Assembly (NCBI GenBank): GCA_002344135.1
Contig: DDTO01000009.1
Coordinates: 1 to 64,000, forward strand
DNA length: 64,000 nt
Reading direction: 5' to 3'
Source: Chthonomonas sp. UBA2362
GTDB taxonomy: Bacteria > Armatimonadota > Fimbriimonadia > Fimbriimonadales > Fimbriimonadaceae
The first letter of the stretch is position 1. Every line of letters begins with the position of its first letter. The notes below the pieces were generated by a model. It was not told the origin of the DNA. It made no database searches and saw nothing but the letters and a program-made list of their open reading frames with translations. Of this stretch, positions 37,085-46,086 are shown in pieces. The position numbers and the translations under genes are program-made.

Positions 37085-37969
37085 CTACGGTTCCTCGGGC
37101 GTCGGCCATGCCGAGACGACGATCCCGGCGAGAATCGCCGCTCCCCCGATGGCGACCGCCAGGGAAGGCCGTTCGTCGAAGATCCACCAGGCAAGCAGGC
37201 TGGCGACAATGGGCTCGCCGATGAGGCTGAGCGATACGAGCGGGGCCGCCACGTAGCCGAGCGCCCAGTTGTAGCTGGAGTGGCCGATCAACTGGGGAAC
37301 GAGACCCACGAGCACGATCCATCCCCACTGGGAGGGCAGGAGGCCTGTGACAGGCGTGCCCGCCACGAGCATCGCCCCCCAGAGCATCACACCGGCGATG
37401 CCGTAGCAGAGCGCGCCATAGACCGGCAGCGAGAGGGTTCGCCGAAGGCGGCGACCCGCCAGGACGTATCCTGCTGCTGCGATGCCCCCGATAAGGGCTA
37501 AGACATCCCCCCAGAAAGCCTCGCCTTCGGCCTGAAAGTCGCCGGCGCCGATGACGATGCTCCCGAGAAGGCCAATGCCGATGCCGATCGCCATCCGAAG
37601 GGTAACGACGTCGCCGGTGAGCCGCGGGGCGGCCAGTGCGACCCAGAAAGGCGCAGTGTTTACGAGAACAAGACTCGAAGCGACGGTCGTCTTGTCGAGC
37701 GACGAGATCCATGTTGCGAAGTGGAGCGCCAGCAACGCACCAGCGAATGCAAGGGTGAGCCAAGTGTGCCGGTCCAGCTTTGCGAGCTCGTGCCGTCGCC
37801 ATAGAACGACTACGGCACCGAGGGCAGCTGCGGCGATCGTCGACCGACAAGCTGCGATCAGGAGGGCCGGCGCTTCGGCGAGCCGGGCGAAGATCGCCCC
37901 GAGCGAGACCGCAGCAACGCCGAGGCCGAGGATCCAGCCAGGATGGATCAGCGACTTCGGTCCCGGCAT
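37085..37969 (-). CDS. EamA/DMT-type transporter
   Basis: From the ATG at 37969 the product is 294 residues (an ATG at 37993 is 8 codons upstream). It has ten hydrophobic helices in two halves of about five, the drug/metabolite transporter (EamA) pattern: 'ILGLGVAAVSLGAIFARLAE', 'TWLTLAFAGALLALHFATWI', 'SLVLVNTAPFWVALAAPRL', and in the second half 'WIVLVGLVPQLIGHSSYNWA' and 'SLSLIGEPIVASLLAWWIF'. Such proteins export metabolites or amino acids; the substrate is unknown. It precedes the M28 peptidase gene on the same strand with 26 bp between them and may share a transcript. Confidence 0.88.
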   Translation of the reverse strand: MPGPKSLIHPGWILGLGVAAVSLGAIFARLAEAPALLIAACRSTIAAAALGAVVVLWRRHELAKLDRHTWLTLAFAGALLALHFATWISSLDKTTVASSLVLVNTAPFWVALAAPRLTGDVVTLRMAIGIGIGLLGSIVIGAGDFQAEGEAFWGDVLALIGGIAAAGYVLAGRRLRRTLSLPVYGALCYGIAGVMLWGAMLVAGTPVTGLLPSQWGWIVLVGLVPQLIGHSSYNWALGYVAAPLVSLSLIGEPIVASLLAWWIFDERPSLAVAIGGAAILAGIVVSAWPTPEEP

Positions 37970-38195
37970 TTTGCCAGTATGCCCGCCCGGCAAGACGACC
38001 GGGTTTCAGGTTCAGGGCCGCACGAAGAGCCCTCGGGTACCCTTAGAATAGAATTCGCGGGGCCGCGGGCACCGTGTCTGTGGAATAGGAATCCTGGGAC
38101 TCAAAACAGGTCCTATGACCCGGACGTAGAACTGGCAGATGAGCCAGCCCGTCGAATGGGATACGAGACCAAAGAACTGGAGGTGATGGAAGAGT

Positions 38196-40697
38196 ATGTG
38201 GCAACGATTCACCGAACGAGCACGCAAAGTCGTGTTCTACGCGCAGGAAGAAGCCCAGAAGTTCGGGGAAGGCTACGTCTCGACCGAGCATCTCCTCCTG
38301 GGCCTCGTCCGAGAGTCCGACAGTGTTGCGGCGAGGGTTCTCGAACGGCTTGGCGTGAGCCTAGGCCGGATTCGAGCCGAAGTCGAAAAGCAGCTGCCGC
38401 GCGGCGATGCGCGACCGAGTCAGGATATGACCCTGACCCCTCGCGCCAAGCGGGTTATCGACCTCGCTTACGACGAAGCCCGCAACCTTAACAACAATTA
38501 CATCGGTACCGAACATCTTCTGCTCGGCCTCATCCGGGAGGGTGACGGCCTGGCAGGTCGCGTCCTTGCCAAGCTCGGCGTCGAGCTGGAGCGAGCGCGC
38601 CGCGAAGTGATGGCTCTACAGGACAACGAGTCCCAGACCAAATCGAGCGGCGGCAGCAGAACCAGCGGTGGCGGCGGCGGCGCGAAGACGCAGACGCTCG
38701 ATGAATTCGGTCGCGACCTGACCGAGTTGGCCCGAGAAGGGAAGCTCGATCCGGTCGTCGGACGGCAGGCGGAAATCGAACGCGTCATGCAGATATTGAC
38801 GCGCCGAACCAAAAACAACCCCTGTCTGATCGGCGATCCGGGCGTCGGGAAGACCGCAATCGCCGAAGGCCTGGCGTTGCGGATCGTGAGCGGCGACATC
38901 CCCGACCTCTTGAAGAACAAGAGAATCGTGGCATTGGACCTTGCTGGTCTTGTCGCCGGCACGAAATATCGCGGCGAATTCGAAGAGCGAATGAAGAAGG
39001 TGATGGAGGAAGTGCGCCGGTCCGAGGGACAGGTCATCCTCTTCATCGACGAACTTCATACGTTGGTGGGCGCGGGAGCCGCCGAAGGCGCGATCGACGC
39101 CTCCAACATCATGAAGCCGGCTCTGGCGCGTGGCGAACTGCAGTGTGTAGGCGCCACGACCCAGGACGAATTCCGCAAATACATCGAGCGCGACGCCGCC
39201 CTCGAGCGCCGGTTCCAGGCCGTCAAGGTCCGCGAGCCCAGCGAGGAGGAGGCGATCGACATCCTGAAGGGCCTGCGCGAGCGATACGAATCGCACCACA
39301 ACGTGGAAATCACCGACGATGCGCTCGTTGCCTCGGTCCAACTCAGCAACCGCTACATCAGCGACCGCAGCCTGCCCGATAAGGCGATCGACCTGATCGA
39401 CGAAGCGGCGAGCCGCGTCCGGCTCCAGCAAAGCCTGCCCCCTCTCGAGGTGCGCCAGGACAAGGTGAAGCTCAACAAGCTCAAGGCCGAGATCGACCAC
39501 CTCATGCGAAAGAACGGCGATGACGAGCGCCTCGCTAAACTCCAAGCGGAGCGCGAGGAGCTCGAATCGAGCATCGCCGACCGCGAGGAAGAATGGGCGA
39601 GCGCAGAGAAGCCGGAAGCCGTGGTGGGCGAGCACGAGATCGCGATGATCGTCCAATCCTGGACCGGAATCCCGGTCACCAAGCTCGTGGAAGCGGAATC
39701 CCAGAAACTGCTCCGAATGGAGGATGACCTTCATGAGCGAATCATCGGTCAGGCGGACGCCGTCAGCGCGGTCGCCCGAGCCATCCGCCGCGCTCGAAGT
39801 GGCCTGAAGGATCCGAAGCGCCCGATGGGAAGCTTCATCTTCCTCGGCCCGACCGGGGTCGGCAAAACCGAACTCGCCAAGGCGCTCGCGGCCTACCTTT
39901 ATGAGAAGGAATCGAACATGGTTCGGATCGACATGTCCGAATACATGGAGCGGTTCAGCGTATCCCGGCTGGTGGGAGCCCCTCCCGGTTACGTCGGCTA
40001 CGACGAGGGCGGTCAGCTGACCGAACAGGTCCGCCGGAATCCCTATTGCGTGGTTCTCCTTGACGAAATCGAGAAGGCCCACCCGGACGTGTTCAACATC
40101 CTCCTGCAGATCATGGAGGACGGACAACTCACCGATAGCCAGGGTCGAACCGTAGACTTCCGTAACACGATTATCATCATGACCTCGAACGTCGGTGTGC
40201 GACCGATCGAAGTCGATAAGGGACTCGGATTCCGCGACACTCGTCAGGATTTCAGTGATCCCAAAGTGTACGAATCGATGAAGAACAAGATGATGGAGGA
40301 AATGAAGAAACTCTTTCGTCCGGAATTCCTCAACCGAGTCGACGAAGTCATCGTGTTCCAGCACCTGCGTCGAGACGAGATTCTGCAGATCGCGGACCTT
40401 TATCTCAAGCGAGTTAACGAGCAGGCCGACAGCCTCGGCATCAAGCTTGAACTGAGCGAAGCGGTGAAGGACCTGCTGGTCGATCAAGGCTACGACCCGA
40501 ACCTCGGAGCGCGCCCTCTGCGCCGAGCGGTGCAGCGATACATCGAAGATCCTCTTGCCGAAGAGATGCTTCTCGGCACCTTCAGTACCGGCGACACCAT
40601 CCTTGCGGACGTGGACGACGACAAGAAGGTCATCTTCCGCAAGAAGGACCCGGAGACCAACGGGAAGAAGAAAGAGAAGGTCGGAACGAAGGGCTAA
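38196..40697 (+). CDS. clpC: ATP-dependent protease ATPase subunit ClpC
   Basis: ClpC (833 residues) unfolds proteins and feeds them to ClpP. In order: an N-domain of two Clp_N repeats ('FTERARKVVFYAQEEAQKFG' and 'LTPRAKRVIDLAYDEA'), AAA-1 with Walker A 'GDPGVGKTAIAEGLA' near residue 215, a middle coiled-coil (about residues 420-475, 'KLKAEIDHLMRK' and 'REELESSIADREEEWAS'), AAA-2 with Walker A 'GPTGVGKTELAKALA' near residue 555, and the C-terminal D2-small domain. The ATG at 38196 follows a GGAAGAG ribosome site. ClpP and the McsA/McsB adaptors are not in the window. A strong hairpin follows the stop. Confidence 0.96.
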   Translation: MWQRFTERARKVVFYAQEEAQKFGEGYVSTEHLLLGLVRESDSVAARVLERLGVSLGRIRAEVEKQLPRGDARPSQDMTLTPRAKRVIDLAYDEARNLNNNYIGTEHLLLGLIREGDGLAGRVLAKLGVELERARREVMALQDNESQTKSSGGSRTSGGGGGAKTQTLDEFGRDLTELAREGKLDPVVGRQAEIERVMQILTRRTKNNPCLIGDPGVGKTAIAEGLALRIVSGDIPDLLKNKRIVALDLAGLVAGTKYRGEFEERMKKVMEEVRRSEGQVILFIDELHTLVGAGAAEGAIDASNIMKPALARGELQCVGATTQDEFRKYIERDAALERRFQAVKVREPSEEEAIDILKGLRERYESHHNVEITDDALVASVQLSNRYISDRSLPDKAIDLIDEAASRVRLQQSLPPLEVRQDKVKLNKLKAEIDHLMRKNGDDERLAKLQAEREELESSIADREEEWASAEKPEAVVGEHEIAMIVQSWTGIPVTKLVEAESQKLLRMEDDLHERIIGQADAVSAVARAIRRARSGLKDPKRPMGSFIFLGPTGVGKTELAKALAAYLYEKESNMVRIDMSEYMERFSVSRLVGAPPGYVGYDEGGQLTEQVRRNPYCVVLLDEIEKAHPDVFNILLQIMEDGQLTDSQGRTVDFRNTIIIMTSNVGVRPIEVDKGLGFRDTRQDFSDPKVYESMKNKMMEEMKKLFRPEFLNRVDEVIVFQHLRRDEILQIADLYLKRVNEQADSLGIKLELSEAVKDLLVDQGYDPNLGARPLRRAVQRYIEDPLAEEMLLGTFSTGDTILADVDDDKKVIFRKKDPETNGKKKEKVGTKG

Positions 40698-40716
40698 TGC
40701 CCCGGTTCCTTGCAGA

Positions 40717-40745
40717 ACGGCTCGGCAGCGAGGCTGCCGAGCCGT
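40717..40745 (+). terminator. Strong hairpin between clpC and the convergent dockerin gene
   Basis: ACGGCTCGGCAGC (40717-40729) pairs perfectly with GCTGCCGAGCCGT (40733-40745) over a three-base GAG loop, followed by ACTCTTTAAGG. The weak T-run fits a terminator for clpC, and being a palindrome between two convergent genes it can act in both directions. Confidence 0.8.
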
Positions 40746-40756
40746 ACTCTTTAAGG

Positions 40757-41674
40757 CTATTCGTCGCCCAGCAGCCCGAAGTTGCCGGACAGTAACGCGA
40801 AGTCCCCGACGTCGATGGTTTCGTCGCCGTTCAAATCCGCGGTCGGATCCCAGTTCGGATCGCCCGGTGAGGAGCCGAATGCGGCCGAGAGCGTGGCGTA
40901 GTCTCCGATCGTAACCTCGTTATCGCCGTCGCAGTCTCCACTCAATAAGGTGAAATCCAGTGAAATCGGTTGCCCAAGGGCTTGAGTTCCGCTCGATCTT
41001 CGCAACCAGTAGTCGCCCTTGAGGAGTATCTCGGCCGGCCCGCTGACACCGGTTTCCAGCACTACTTGACCTGCGGCGTTCATTTGCGCATAGTCGAACT
41101 GCGTCCCTGTCCCCGATCGGACTTGCACTTCGAGGTATCTACCTTCGACCGCTCCCTGCCATCCCTCTAAAGTGACGTTACAAGTTACTTGCCCGGGTGC
41201 TAGAAGAGTAATCGTATAAGGAATTTCGTTCGATCGGTCCATCGAGTTTCCATTCCTGTACACAAACACATAAGGAAGTACTTGGCTTGCAAAAACATGA
41301 TTATAGAGCCCTCCAGGATCGGAGGGGTCCATTTGAATCGTAAAGAACGGACCAACATAAACTCCAGGCTGGCCGACCTGTGATTGAAGCCAGTCTAGGA
41401 ACTGTTGTGCGATAGTGTAATCGTTTCGATACGCGCTGGCGCCTTGTCGATAGGCGTACGGTATCCAGAAGGCGAAGCCGTTGAATGTCTCGTTTACCTC
41501 GAGCCGTCCTGTCATGACGTACTCGTTTTGATTAGCATTCAGCCTGTCGATCACGGGGTTCGGGTTGTCGAGTGTAAGGTGAGCGTTAAACCCGTGAGAA
41601 ATCGAAGGGATCAGGACGAGAGCCCCGGCTATCGACAAGAGTCGGGGCAGGAATGTGGGTATAGCGTTTCGCAT
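40757..41674 (-). CDS. Secreted protein with C-terminal dockerin-like pair
   Basis: A 305-residue protein of unknown function with a signal peptide ('FLPRLLSIAGALVLIPSISHG'-type, residues about 8-28). The mature N-terminal 150 residues are strand-rich and hold 'FNGFAFWIPYAYRQGASAYR'; the middle has 'LEGWQGAVEGRYLEVQVRSG' and 'EILLKGDYWLRRSSG', echoed in other dockerin proteins in this window ('LESWQGSQVQSHGFWVVV', 'GRMWLRDVQSL'). The end is a dockerin-like double repeat ('LLSGDCDGDNEVTIGDYATL', 'DLNGDETIDVGDFALLSGNF'), terminal to the chain. The ATG at 41674 is the only ATG near the signal peptide. No cohesin partner is visible. Confidence 0.8.
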   Translation of the reverse strand: MRNAIPTFLPRLLSIAGALVLIPSISHGFNAHLTLDNPNPVIDRLNANQNEYVMTGRLEVNETFNGFAFWIPYAYRQGASAYRNDYTIAQQFLDWLQSQVGQPGVYVGPFFTIQMDPSDPGGLYNHVFASQVLPYVFVYRNGNSMDRSNEIPYTITLLAPGQVTCNVTLEGWQGAVEGRYLEVQVRSGTGTQFDYAQMNAAGQVVLETGVSGPAEILLKGDYWLRRSSGTQALGQPISLDFTLLSGDCDGDNEVTIGDYATLSAAFGSSPGDPNWDPTADLNGDETIDVGDFALLSGNFGLLGDE

Positions 41675-41772
41675 GCCAACTATTGTATCATGAGGTTGGC
41701 CCGAACCCTGCGCAGGTGCGGTGACCCGTGGATTTTCCTGGCGGCGAGCAGCTCAGACCCCGGCGAGAACTG

Positions 41773-41802
41773 TTGACATCTTGGGACGAATAGGATGTAA
41801 AT
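41773..41802 (+). promoter_or_regulatory. Putative sigma-70 promoter for the 41904 gene
   Basis: A perfect -35 hexamer TTGACA (41773-41778) is followed 17 bp later by TGTAAA (41796-41801), a moderate -10. It lies about 100 bp upstream of the start codon at 41904. The rest of 41675-41903 shows no gene. Confidence 0.35.
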
Positions 41803-41903
41803 GGTGCCGCAGTGCTTTGGTGAAAGCAATGTGCAGTGGTGTTCCATGTAGACCTGACTAGTCAAGGGCATTCCTGCTTCCCGGGCGTGTTATCATTTCC
41901 GGC

Positions 41904-42818
41904 ATGAGCGTCGATTCCGGTGCCGAACCGCACGACCGCTACATCGGTGGCCTGATCTGCTACGGTGGGCGAGGCCTCTACGACTCCGAGCGGAACTTCT
42001 TGGTCGCCATGACGAGGGCGCATCGAAAGTACGCTAGGGCCTACGGCTTTGTCGCGGTCGTAAGCCTTGCCGCTCTCGTGCTGTCATTCTTGCTCGTGGG
42101 CATGGGACGAAGCGACGCGGCCCTCGCTCTGGGGATGTTCGCTTTGCTTTTTGGAGTTCCCTCCGCTTGGATGGCGCTGAGGTCACGTTCTCGCCGCCGG
42201 CTGATCGAGCAAGAACTCCAAGTCGGTTGGGTCGAGGCTTATGGCGAACCGCCGGAATGGAACAAACTGGGCGGCGTTCCCGAGCATACAGAACGGCTCA
42301 TCTATGTTCCAGCCACGCGGCGGGTGATCTGGATCGACGGACAGTTCCGTGAAGATCTCTACGACAGCCCGACGACGGTGGCGAGGGCTCCAGAAGCCTA
42401 TCACCAACTGGCGGCGAGCGACTGGTTCGACGAAGAACGGCCGGCTTTTCGCGATCTTCAGCCCGTCGAGATCGAGGAGCTTCGACGCCATCTCGCCAAT
42501 CGCAAGTACCAGGCTTCGTTGGGCCTCCTCGGACTCGGCCTTCTGCTCGCCCTCGGTATCGCGATTCCATTGACCAAGAACGTTCCTCCCGGCGGTATCT
42601 TCGTCGGGGTGTTTGCCGTCATGCTGATCCCGGTCGGCTGGCGGGCCTGGCGCCAATTGGGCGAGCTTCGGCGGTGCGTGGAATCCGGCCGAGTCGGCAT
42701 GGTCAAGCAGCCGGCGGAGGATGGATTCGTCGTCGTCGAGTTCCTCGAAGGCAACGGCGTAATCTGGACCGTCGCCGGCGCCGCGCACCCCTGGCGCGGG
42801 GTGCGTGGCGCCCGATGA
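41904..42818 (+). CDS. Membrane protein of unknown function
   Basis: The 304-residue protein has four hydrophobic helices in two pairs: 'GFVAVVSLAALVLSFLLVGM' with 'ALALGMFALLFGVPSAWMAL' in the first half and 'ASLGLLGLGLLLALGIAIPL' with 'GGIFVGVFAVMLIPVGWRAW' in the second. Between the pairs is a soluble loop of about 110 residues containing 'ERLIYVPATRRVIWIDGQF' and 'DWFDEERPAFRDLQPVEIEE'. The N-terminal 40 residues are hydrophilic with 'GGLICYGGRGLYDSERNF'. I recognise no family. The end overlaps nothing, with 5 bp to the convergent nuclease stop. Confidence 0.65.
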   Translation: MSVDSGAEPHDRYIGGLICYGGRGLYDSERNFLVAMTRAHRKYARAYGFVAVVSLAALVLSFLLVGMGRSDAALALGMFALLFGVPSAWMALRSRSRRRLIEQELQVGWVEAYGEPPEWNKLGGVPEHTERLIYVPATRRVIWIDGQFREDLYDSPTTVARAPEAYHQLAASDWFDEERPAFRDLQPVEIEELRRHLANRKYQASLGLLGLGLLLALGIAIPLTKNVPPGGIFVGVFAVMLIPVGWRAWRQLGELRRCVESGRVGMVKQPAEDGFVVVEFLEGNGVIWTVAGAAHPWRGVRGAR

Positions 42819-42823
42819 ATTGG

Positions 42824-43669
42824 TCAGGAACCCAGAACTCGGTTCAGGAGGTCGGCGAGCCTGTGGCCGGCAAGGGCGGCCTGGCGTCGACAAGTCGCTC
42901 GCCCTTTGGAAAGGTAAGTCTCGGGCACCGGGCGACCTCTTTGCAGAGAATAGGCCTCTCTCTTCGCAAGCTCGTGGCTTTCGCGGGCCCATTTCATCGG
43001 ATCGCGCTCGGCTAGGCCGGACAGCTTCGCCCGGGGGACCTCCTTCATGATCTCGGTCGCGAGCTGGTCGATGCGGTCTTTCCCCTTTGCATTCAAGGGT
43101 CGGCGCACGGGAAGAAAGGCGCCGCAGCCGAAGTCCCAAAGCGCGTGCAGATTGGTGAGCGGGCGCTCGCTCCAACCCGAGACTGGGCCGATGTTGAAGT
43201 CGTTGCCGCCCCGGTCGCCGGAGGGCCATGCGGTGCTGACCTCCGATACGGCATGAAGCGGCTGATGCACATCGCCCACGAAGTGAACCAGATACCGAAG
43301 AGCCTCGGCCCTGTCGTCGCGGCTAGCCTTCGCGTCTCCTAAGACCTTCGTGAACCGCCGGATGGCCCACACCACGTTCTCTTCCGGCGGCTCCATGTCC
43401 GCCGGCTTACCGTCGCGACGAAAGAAGATGTTGATGTAGTGCCAATCCCGGTCTTTGCTCGACTTGACATCGTCAGCCCATACTCCGCACGTCACGAACG
43501 TGTTCGTGCGATCGTCGGTCCCGATCTTGACCAACTCGGAGACCCTGGCCTTGGCTCTTGCGTTGAGGCCTTTCTCCGCGATGGCGGCGACGACCATGTG
43601 GCCGGTCTCGATCCATCCGTGACCGGCCGCTGCGATCAGGACCGCCGAAAACGTCAGGAATGCACGCAT
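42824..43669 (-). CDS. Secreted S1/P1-type nuclease
   Basis: From the ATG at 43669 the protein has 281 residues. The signal peptide ends so that the mature chain starts near 'HGWIETGHMVVAAIA', where the N-terminal Trp and the following His are zinc ligands in S1/P1 nucleases. Further ligands appear as 'VWADDV' (Asp), 'WHYIN' (His), 'HFVGDVHQPLHAV' (His and Asp), 'GGNDF' and 'NLHALWD' (His and Asp), so the trinuclear zinc site looks complete. The enzyme should cut single-stranded nucleic acids or 3'-nucleotides outside the cell. Frames extending upstream to 44233 are spurious over the isomerase gene. Confidence 0.9.
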   Translation of the reverse strand: MRAFLTFSAVLIAAAGHGWIETGHMVVAAIAEKGLNARAKARVSELVKIGTDDRTNTFVTCGVWADDVKSSKDRDWHYINIFFRRDGKPADMEPPEENVVWAIRRFTKVLGDAKASRDDRAEALRYLVHFVGDVHQPLHAVSEVSTAWPSGDRGGNDFNIGPVSGWSERPLTNLHALWDFGCGAFLPVRRPLNAKGKDRIDQLATEIMKEVPRAKLSGLAERDPMKWARESHELAKREAYSLQRGRPVPETYLSKGRATCRRQAALAGHRLADLLNRVLGS

Positions 43670-43674
43670 GAACC

Positions 43675-44658
43675 TTACTCCTTCGCCCAAAACATCGGGC
43701 CAGCTGGCTCGGCGATGACTGCGGCCTTCAGCACTTGAAGCGCCTTGCGAAGGCCCTCCATCGGAGACATGAGACCGTCCTCGTGCTCGATGCTGAGGAC
43801 GTCGTCGTAGCCGACCATCCTCAGATTCGAAACGAAGTCCTTCCACCACTCGACCGAGTGCCCGTACCCCACGGATCGGAACACCCACGAACGGGCGAGG
43901 ATGTCGCCGTAGGACTTGGTATCCAGGTTGCCGTTTCGCGCGGAATTGTAGGGGTCTATCCGCGTATCCTTGGCGTGAACGTGGAACAGCGCTCCCTCGT
44001 GGCCGAGTTCGCGGACGGCGGCGATGGGGTCGATGCCCTGCCACCAGAGGTGTGAAGGGTCGAAGTTCGCCCCGATCCACTCCCCCTTCTTCCCGACCCC
44101 GTTGCGTAGCCGAAGGAGAGTATCGTTCGAGTAGCACACGAAGCCGGGATGCATCTCGATGCAAAAGCGGACCCTGTGCTCCGCGAGAAGGTCGGCCTGC
44201 TTGCGCCAGTAAGGGATCACGCGGCGACTCCACTGCCAGTCGAGGATGTCGCGGAATTCGTCCGGCCAGGCGCAGGTGACCCAGTTCGGGTTCTTGGCGT
44301 TTGGTCCGTCGCCCGGGCAGCCGCTGAAGCCGTTCACACAGCCCACCCCCAGCAAGGCCGCCAGCTTCACCGCGTTCACGAAGGCCTCGTGGTGGTCCTG
44401 GGCGATCGATTTCACGGGGTGAAGAGGGTTGCCATGGACGCTGATGGCGCTTATCGTCAGCCCTCGAGAGGAGACCTCTCTCAGCAGCTTGTCGCGGGCT
44501 TGCTTGCTTTCGAGCAGTCTGGGAACGTCGAGGTGGGCCGAGCCGGGATAGGCGCCGGCTCCGAACTCCACTGCCTCGATACCCTCGGCCTTCACAAGAT
44601 CGAGGGTTTCCGCGAGGCCTTTGTCGCCGAAGAGCGCCGTGAAGATGCCAATCTTCAT
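43675..44658 (-). CDS. Sugar phosphate isomerase/epimerase (AP endonuclease 2 superfamily)
   Basis: A 327-residue TIM-barrel protein of the xylose-isomerase-like superfamily. It opens 'MKIGIFTALFGDKGLAETLD', has 'GIEAVEFGAGAYPG', 'SAISVHGNPLHP', 'RFCIEMHPGFVCYSND' (metal Glu/His), 'IGANFDPSHLWWQGID' (Asp, His), 'ALFHVHAKDT' (His, Asp) and 'DVLSIEHEDGLMSPMEGL' (Glu), i.e. the usual metal ligands for this fold. It may interconvert a sugar or inositol derivative, but the substrate is not readable. It starts 46 bp after the MT-A70 methyltransferase stop and ends 6 bp before the nuclease start, so a minus-strand transcript may carry all of them. Confidence 0.82.
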   Translation of the reverse strand: MKIGIFTALFGDKGLAETLDLVKAEGIEAVEFGAGAYPGSAHLDVPRLLESKQARDKLLREVSSRGLTISAISVHGNPLHPVKSIAQDHHEAFVNAVKLAALLGVGCVNGFSGCPGDGPNAKNPNWVTCAWPDEFRDILDWQWSRRVIPYWRKQADLLAEHRVRFCIEMHPGFVCYSNDTLLRLRNGVGKKGEWIGANFDPSHLWWQGIDPIAAVRELGHEGALFHVHAKDTRIDPYNSARNGNLDTKSYGDILARSWVFRSVGYGHSVEWWKDFVSNLRMVGYDDVLSIEHEDGLMSPMEGLRKALQVLKAAVIAEPAGPMFWAKE

Positions 44659-44704
44659 GGGGCCGAGTTTGGCATGATCGGACGGTGCCGCACAGATGAC
44701 CAGA

Positions 44705-45439
44705 CTATTCGCAGGTACCTTCCCAAAGGGTCTCGAGAAGCCTGAGCTGCTTCGGTCCGTCGGATTGGAAGGGCCTTTCCCCGTACTTCAGCACGGCTTC
44801 GGATTCGAGTAGTCCGGCCTGGTTGCCCCACATGACCCAGCCTTCACGTTGTGAACGCGAGAACAACTCGATGTACGGCCCGAAGGAGCAGGTTTCGATG
44901 ATCTCATACATCTCGGCGGGTTTGCGACTGTGGAGCGTCTTCTGGCTGCAGATGATGTTCGGCTGCGTTCGGCCACGTTCGCGAGTACGTGCGTTTGGTC
45001 CCCGGGTGCCGAAGAGGCACACCTCGGTGACGTTGCGAAAGTAGAAGCCGACGCCTCGTCGGTCTGGGCCGCCATCCTTGCGGATCTTGTACCAGACGAT
45101 GTTGGTCTTGTAAGTGAATCCCCAGCGCTTCATCACCTCCAGGCCTTCCGCCAAAAGGGCATTCGGGACCCATAGGTACAGGTGGGAGGTCGGCTTGGCG
45201 ATGCGAGCGACAGGCAGCTCGGCTATTTCTTCGAAGGACAGCGTCGGATAACGCCGAAGCCGTCGATGCTCCGGGGCCATTTTTCCAGTGCGGTTCGTAA
45301 AGCGCCACGGTGGATCGGCATATATGGTGCCGAAGGCCTGAGGAGCTTGCCTCAGGAGGTCTTGTGCCGCGAACTGGGCGAACCAAGTTTCGGCCTCCTG
45401 CGCGGTCGCGTGCTCCAGGTCGGGAAACTCCATTTCCAT
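44705..45439 (-). CDS. MT-A70 family adenine-N6 DNA methyltransferase
   Basis: The ATG (45437-45439) overlaps the TAA of the restriction enzyme gene (45439-45441) by one base, giving 244 residues. The MT-A70 core is visible: 'AFGTIYADPPWRFTNRTG' with the catalytic D-P-P-W, 'FEEIAELPVARIAKPTSHLY', 'WVPNALLAEGLEVMKRWGF', 'NVTEVCLFGTRGPNARTRE' and the S-adenosylmethionine-related 'KPAEMYEIIETCSFGPYIEL' near the end. The protein would methylate adenine at the target of its partner enzyme, as in a type II restriction-modification system. MT-A70 members usually have no separate target domain, so recognition is likely by the core itself. Confidence 0.88.
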   Translation of the reverse strand: MEMEFPDLEHATAQEAETWFAQFAAQDLLRQAPQAFGTIYADPPWRFTNRTGKMAPEHRRLRRYPTLSFEEIAELPVARIAKPTSHLYLWVPNALLAEGLEVMKRWGFTYKTNIVWYKIRKDGGPDRRGVGFYFRNVTEVCLFGTRGPNARTRERGRTQPNIICSQKTLHSRKPAEMYEIIETCSFGPYIELFSRSQREGWVMWGNQAGLLESEAVLKYGERPFQSDGPKQLRLLETLWEGTCE

Positions 45440-46035
45440 TAGTCCTCGATGAAGGCGTCGCGGGTAATCCCAAAGACGAGAATCGGGCAGCCTCCGCCTC
45501 CGCCGCCTTCGATCCGAGGGATTAGCTTCGAGACCCAGGTAGTGCTTGTGCCGTACTTCTCCCAGATACCGAGCTCTTCGAAGATCGGTCTTAGCGAAGC
45601 CGCCTTCGTGATGATTATGCCGACGCTGACGGCTCGGAGGTCGAATAGTAGACGAAAATTGTTCAAATCTCGATCGAAGAACGGATCCTTGTTCGACCAT
45701 TCGAGCTCGAGGGCGACCCGGTTCTTGAAGCAGTCCACCTTATGGGTCGGCGAGTCGTAGCTGCTTTCGTCGACCCGAATTTGTGTCCGAAACTGCTTCT
45801 CCACCCAACCTCGAAGTTTGAACTCCCGATCGAGGGTCTGGGCGACCTTCGACTTACCCCCTCCGCCTACTACGACTTGCGAGCGCAACACGCGAAAGCG
45901 TCCCAGCACTTCACAAAGGTCGCTCCACTCCGAGGGGAAGTCGGTTCTGAGAATAGCCGACGCGTGTCTCCATTCGTACACATCGAATCTCGGGTCGGGA
46001 AAGTCGTCGATCTGAATGGGATCAGGCACGATCAC
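45439..46035 (-). CDS. BglII/BstYI-like type II restriction endonuclease
   Basis: The body contains 'VDCFKNRVALELEWSNKDPF' then 'FDRDLNNFRLLFDLRAVSVG', which corresponds to the catalytic core of BglII and BstYI (Asp, then E-x-E/Q and Asn in 'VEVQFSN' of BglII). The end 'CPILVFGITRDAFIED' completes the fold. I place the start at the GTG 46033-46035 (198 residues); a longer start at 46098 adds 21 residues including a stray C-x-x-C and would overlap the divergent nucleotidyltransferase gene by 12 bp. Coupled to the MT-A70 gene by a one-base stop/start overlap, it completes a restriction-modification operon. Recognition sequence is unknown. Confidence 0.85.
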   Translation of the reverse strand: MIVPDPIQIDDFPDPRFDVYEWRHASAILRTDFPSEWSDLCEVLGRFRVLRSQVVVGGGGKSKVAQTLDREFKLRGWVEKQFRTQIRVDESSYDSPTHKVDCFKNRVALELEWSNKDPFFDRDLNNFRLLFDLRAVSVGIIITKAASLRPIFEELGIWEKYGTSTTWVSKLIPRIEGGGGGGCPILVFGITRDAFIED

Positions 46036-46086
46036 ATTATCGCCATTCGGAGGACCCCCGTCCCGGGTGCCACACTCAGAGCAGCG

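Noticed and set aside
42824..44233. 469-residue extension of the S1/P1 nuclease
   Set aside because: The extra part is antisense-like over the isomerase gene, and the signal peptide starts at 43669.
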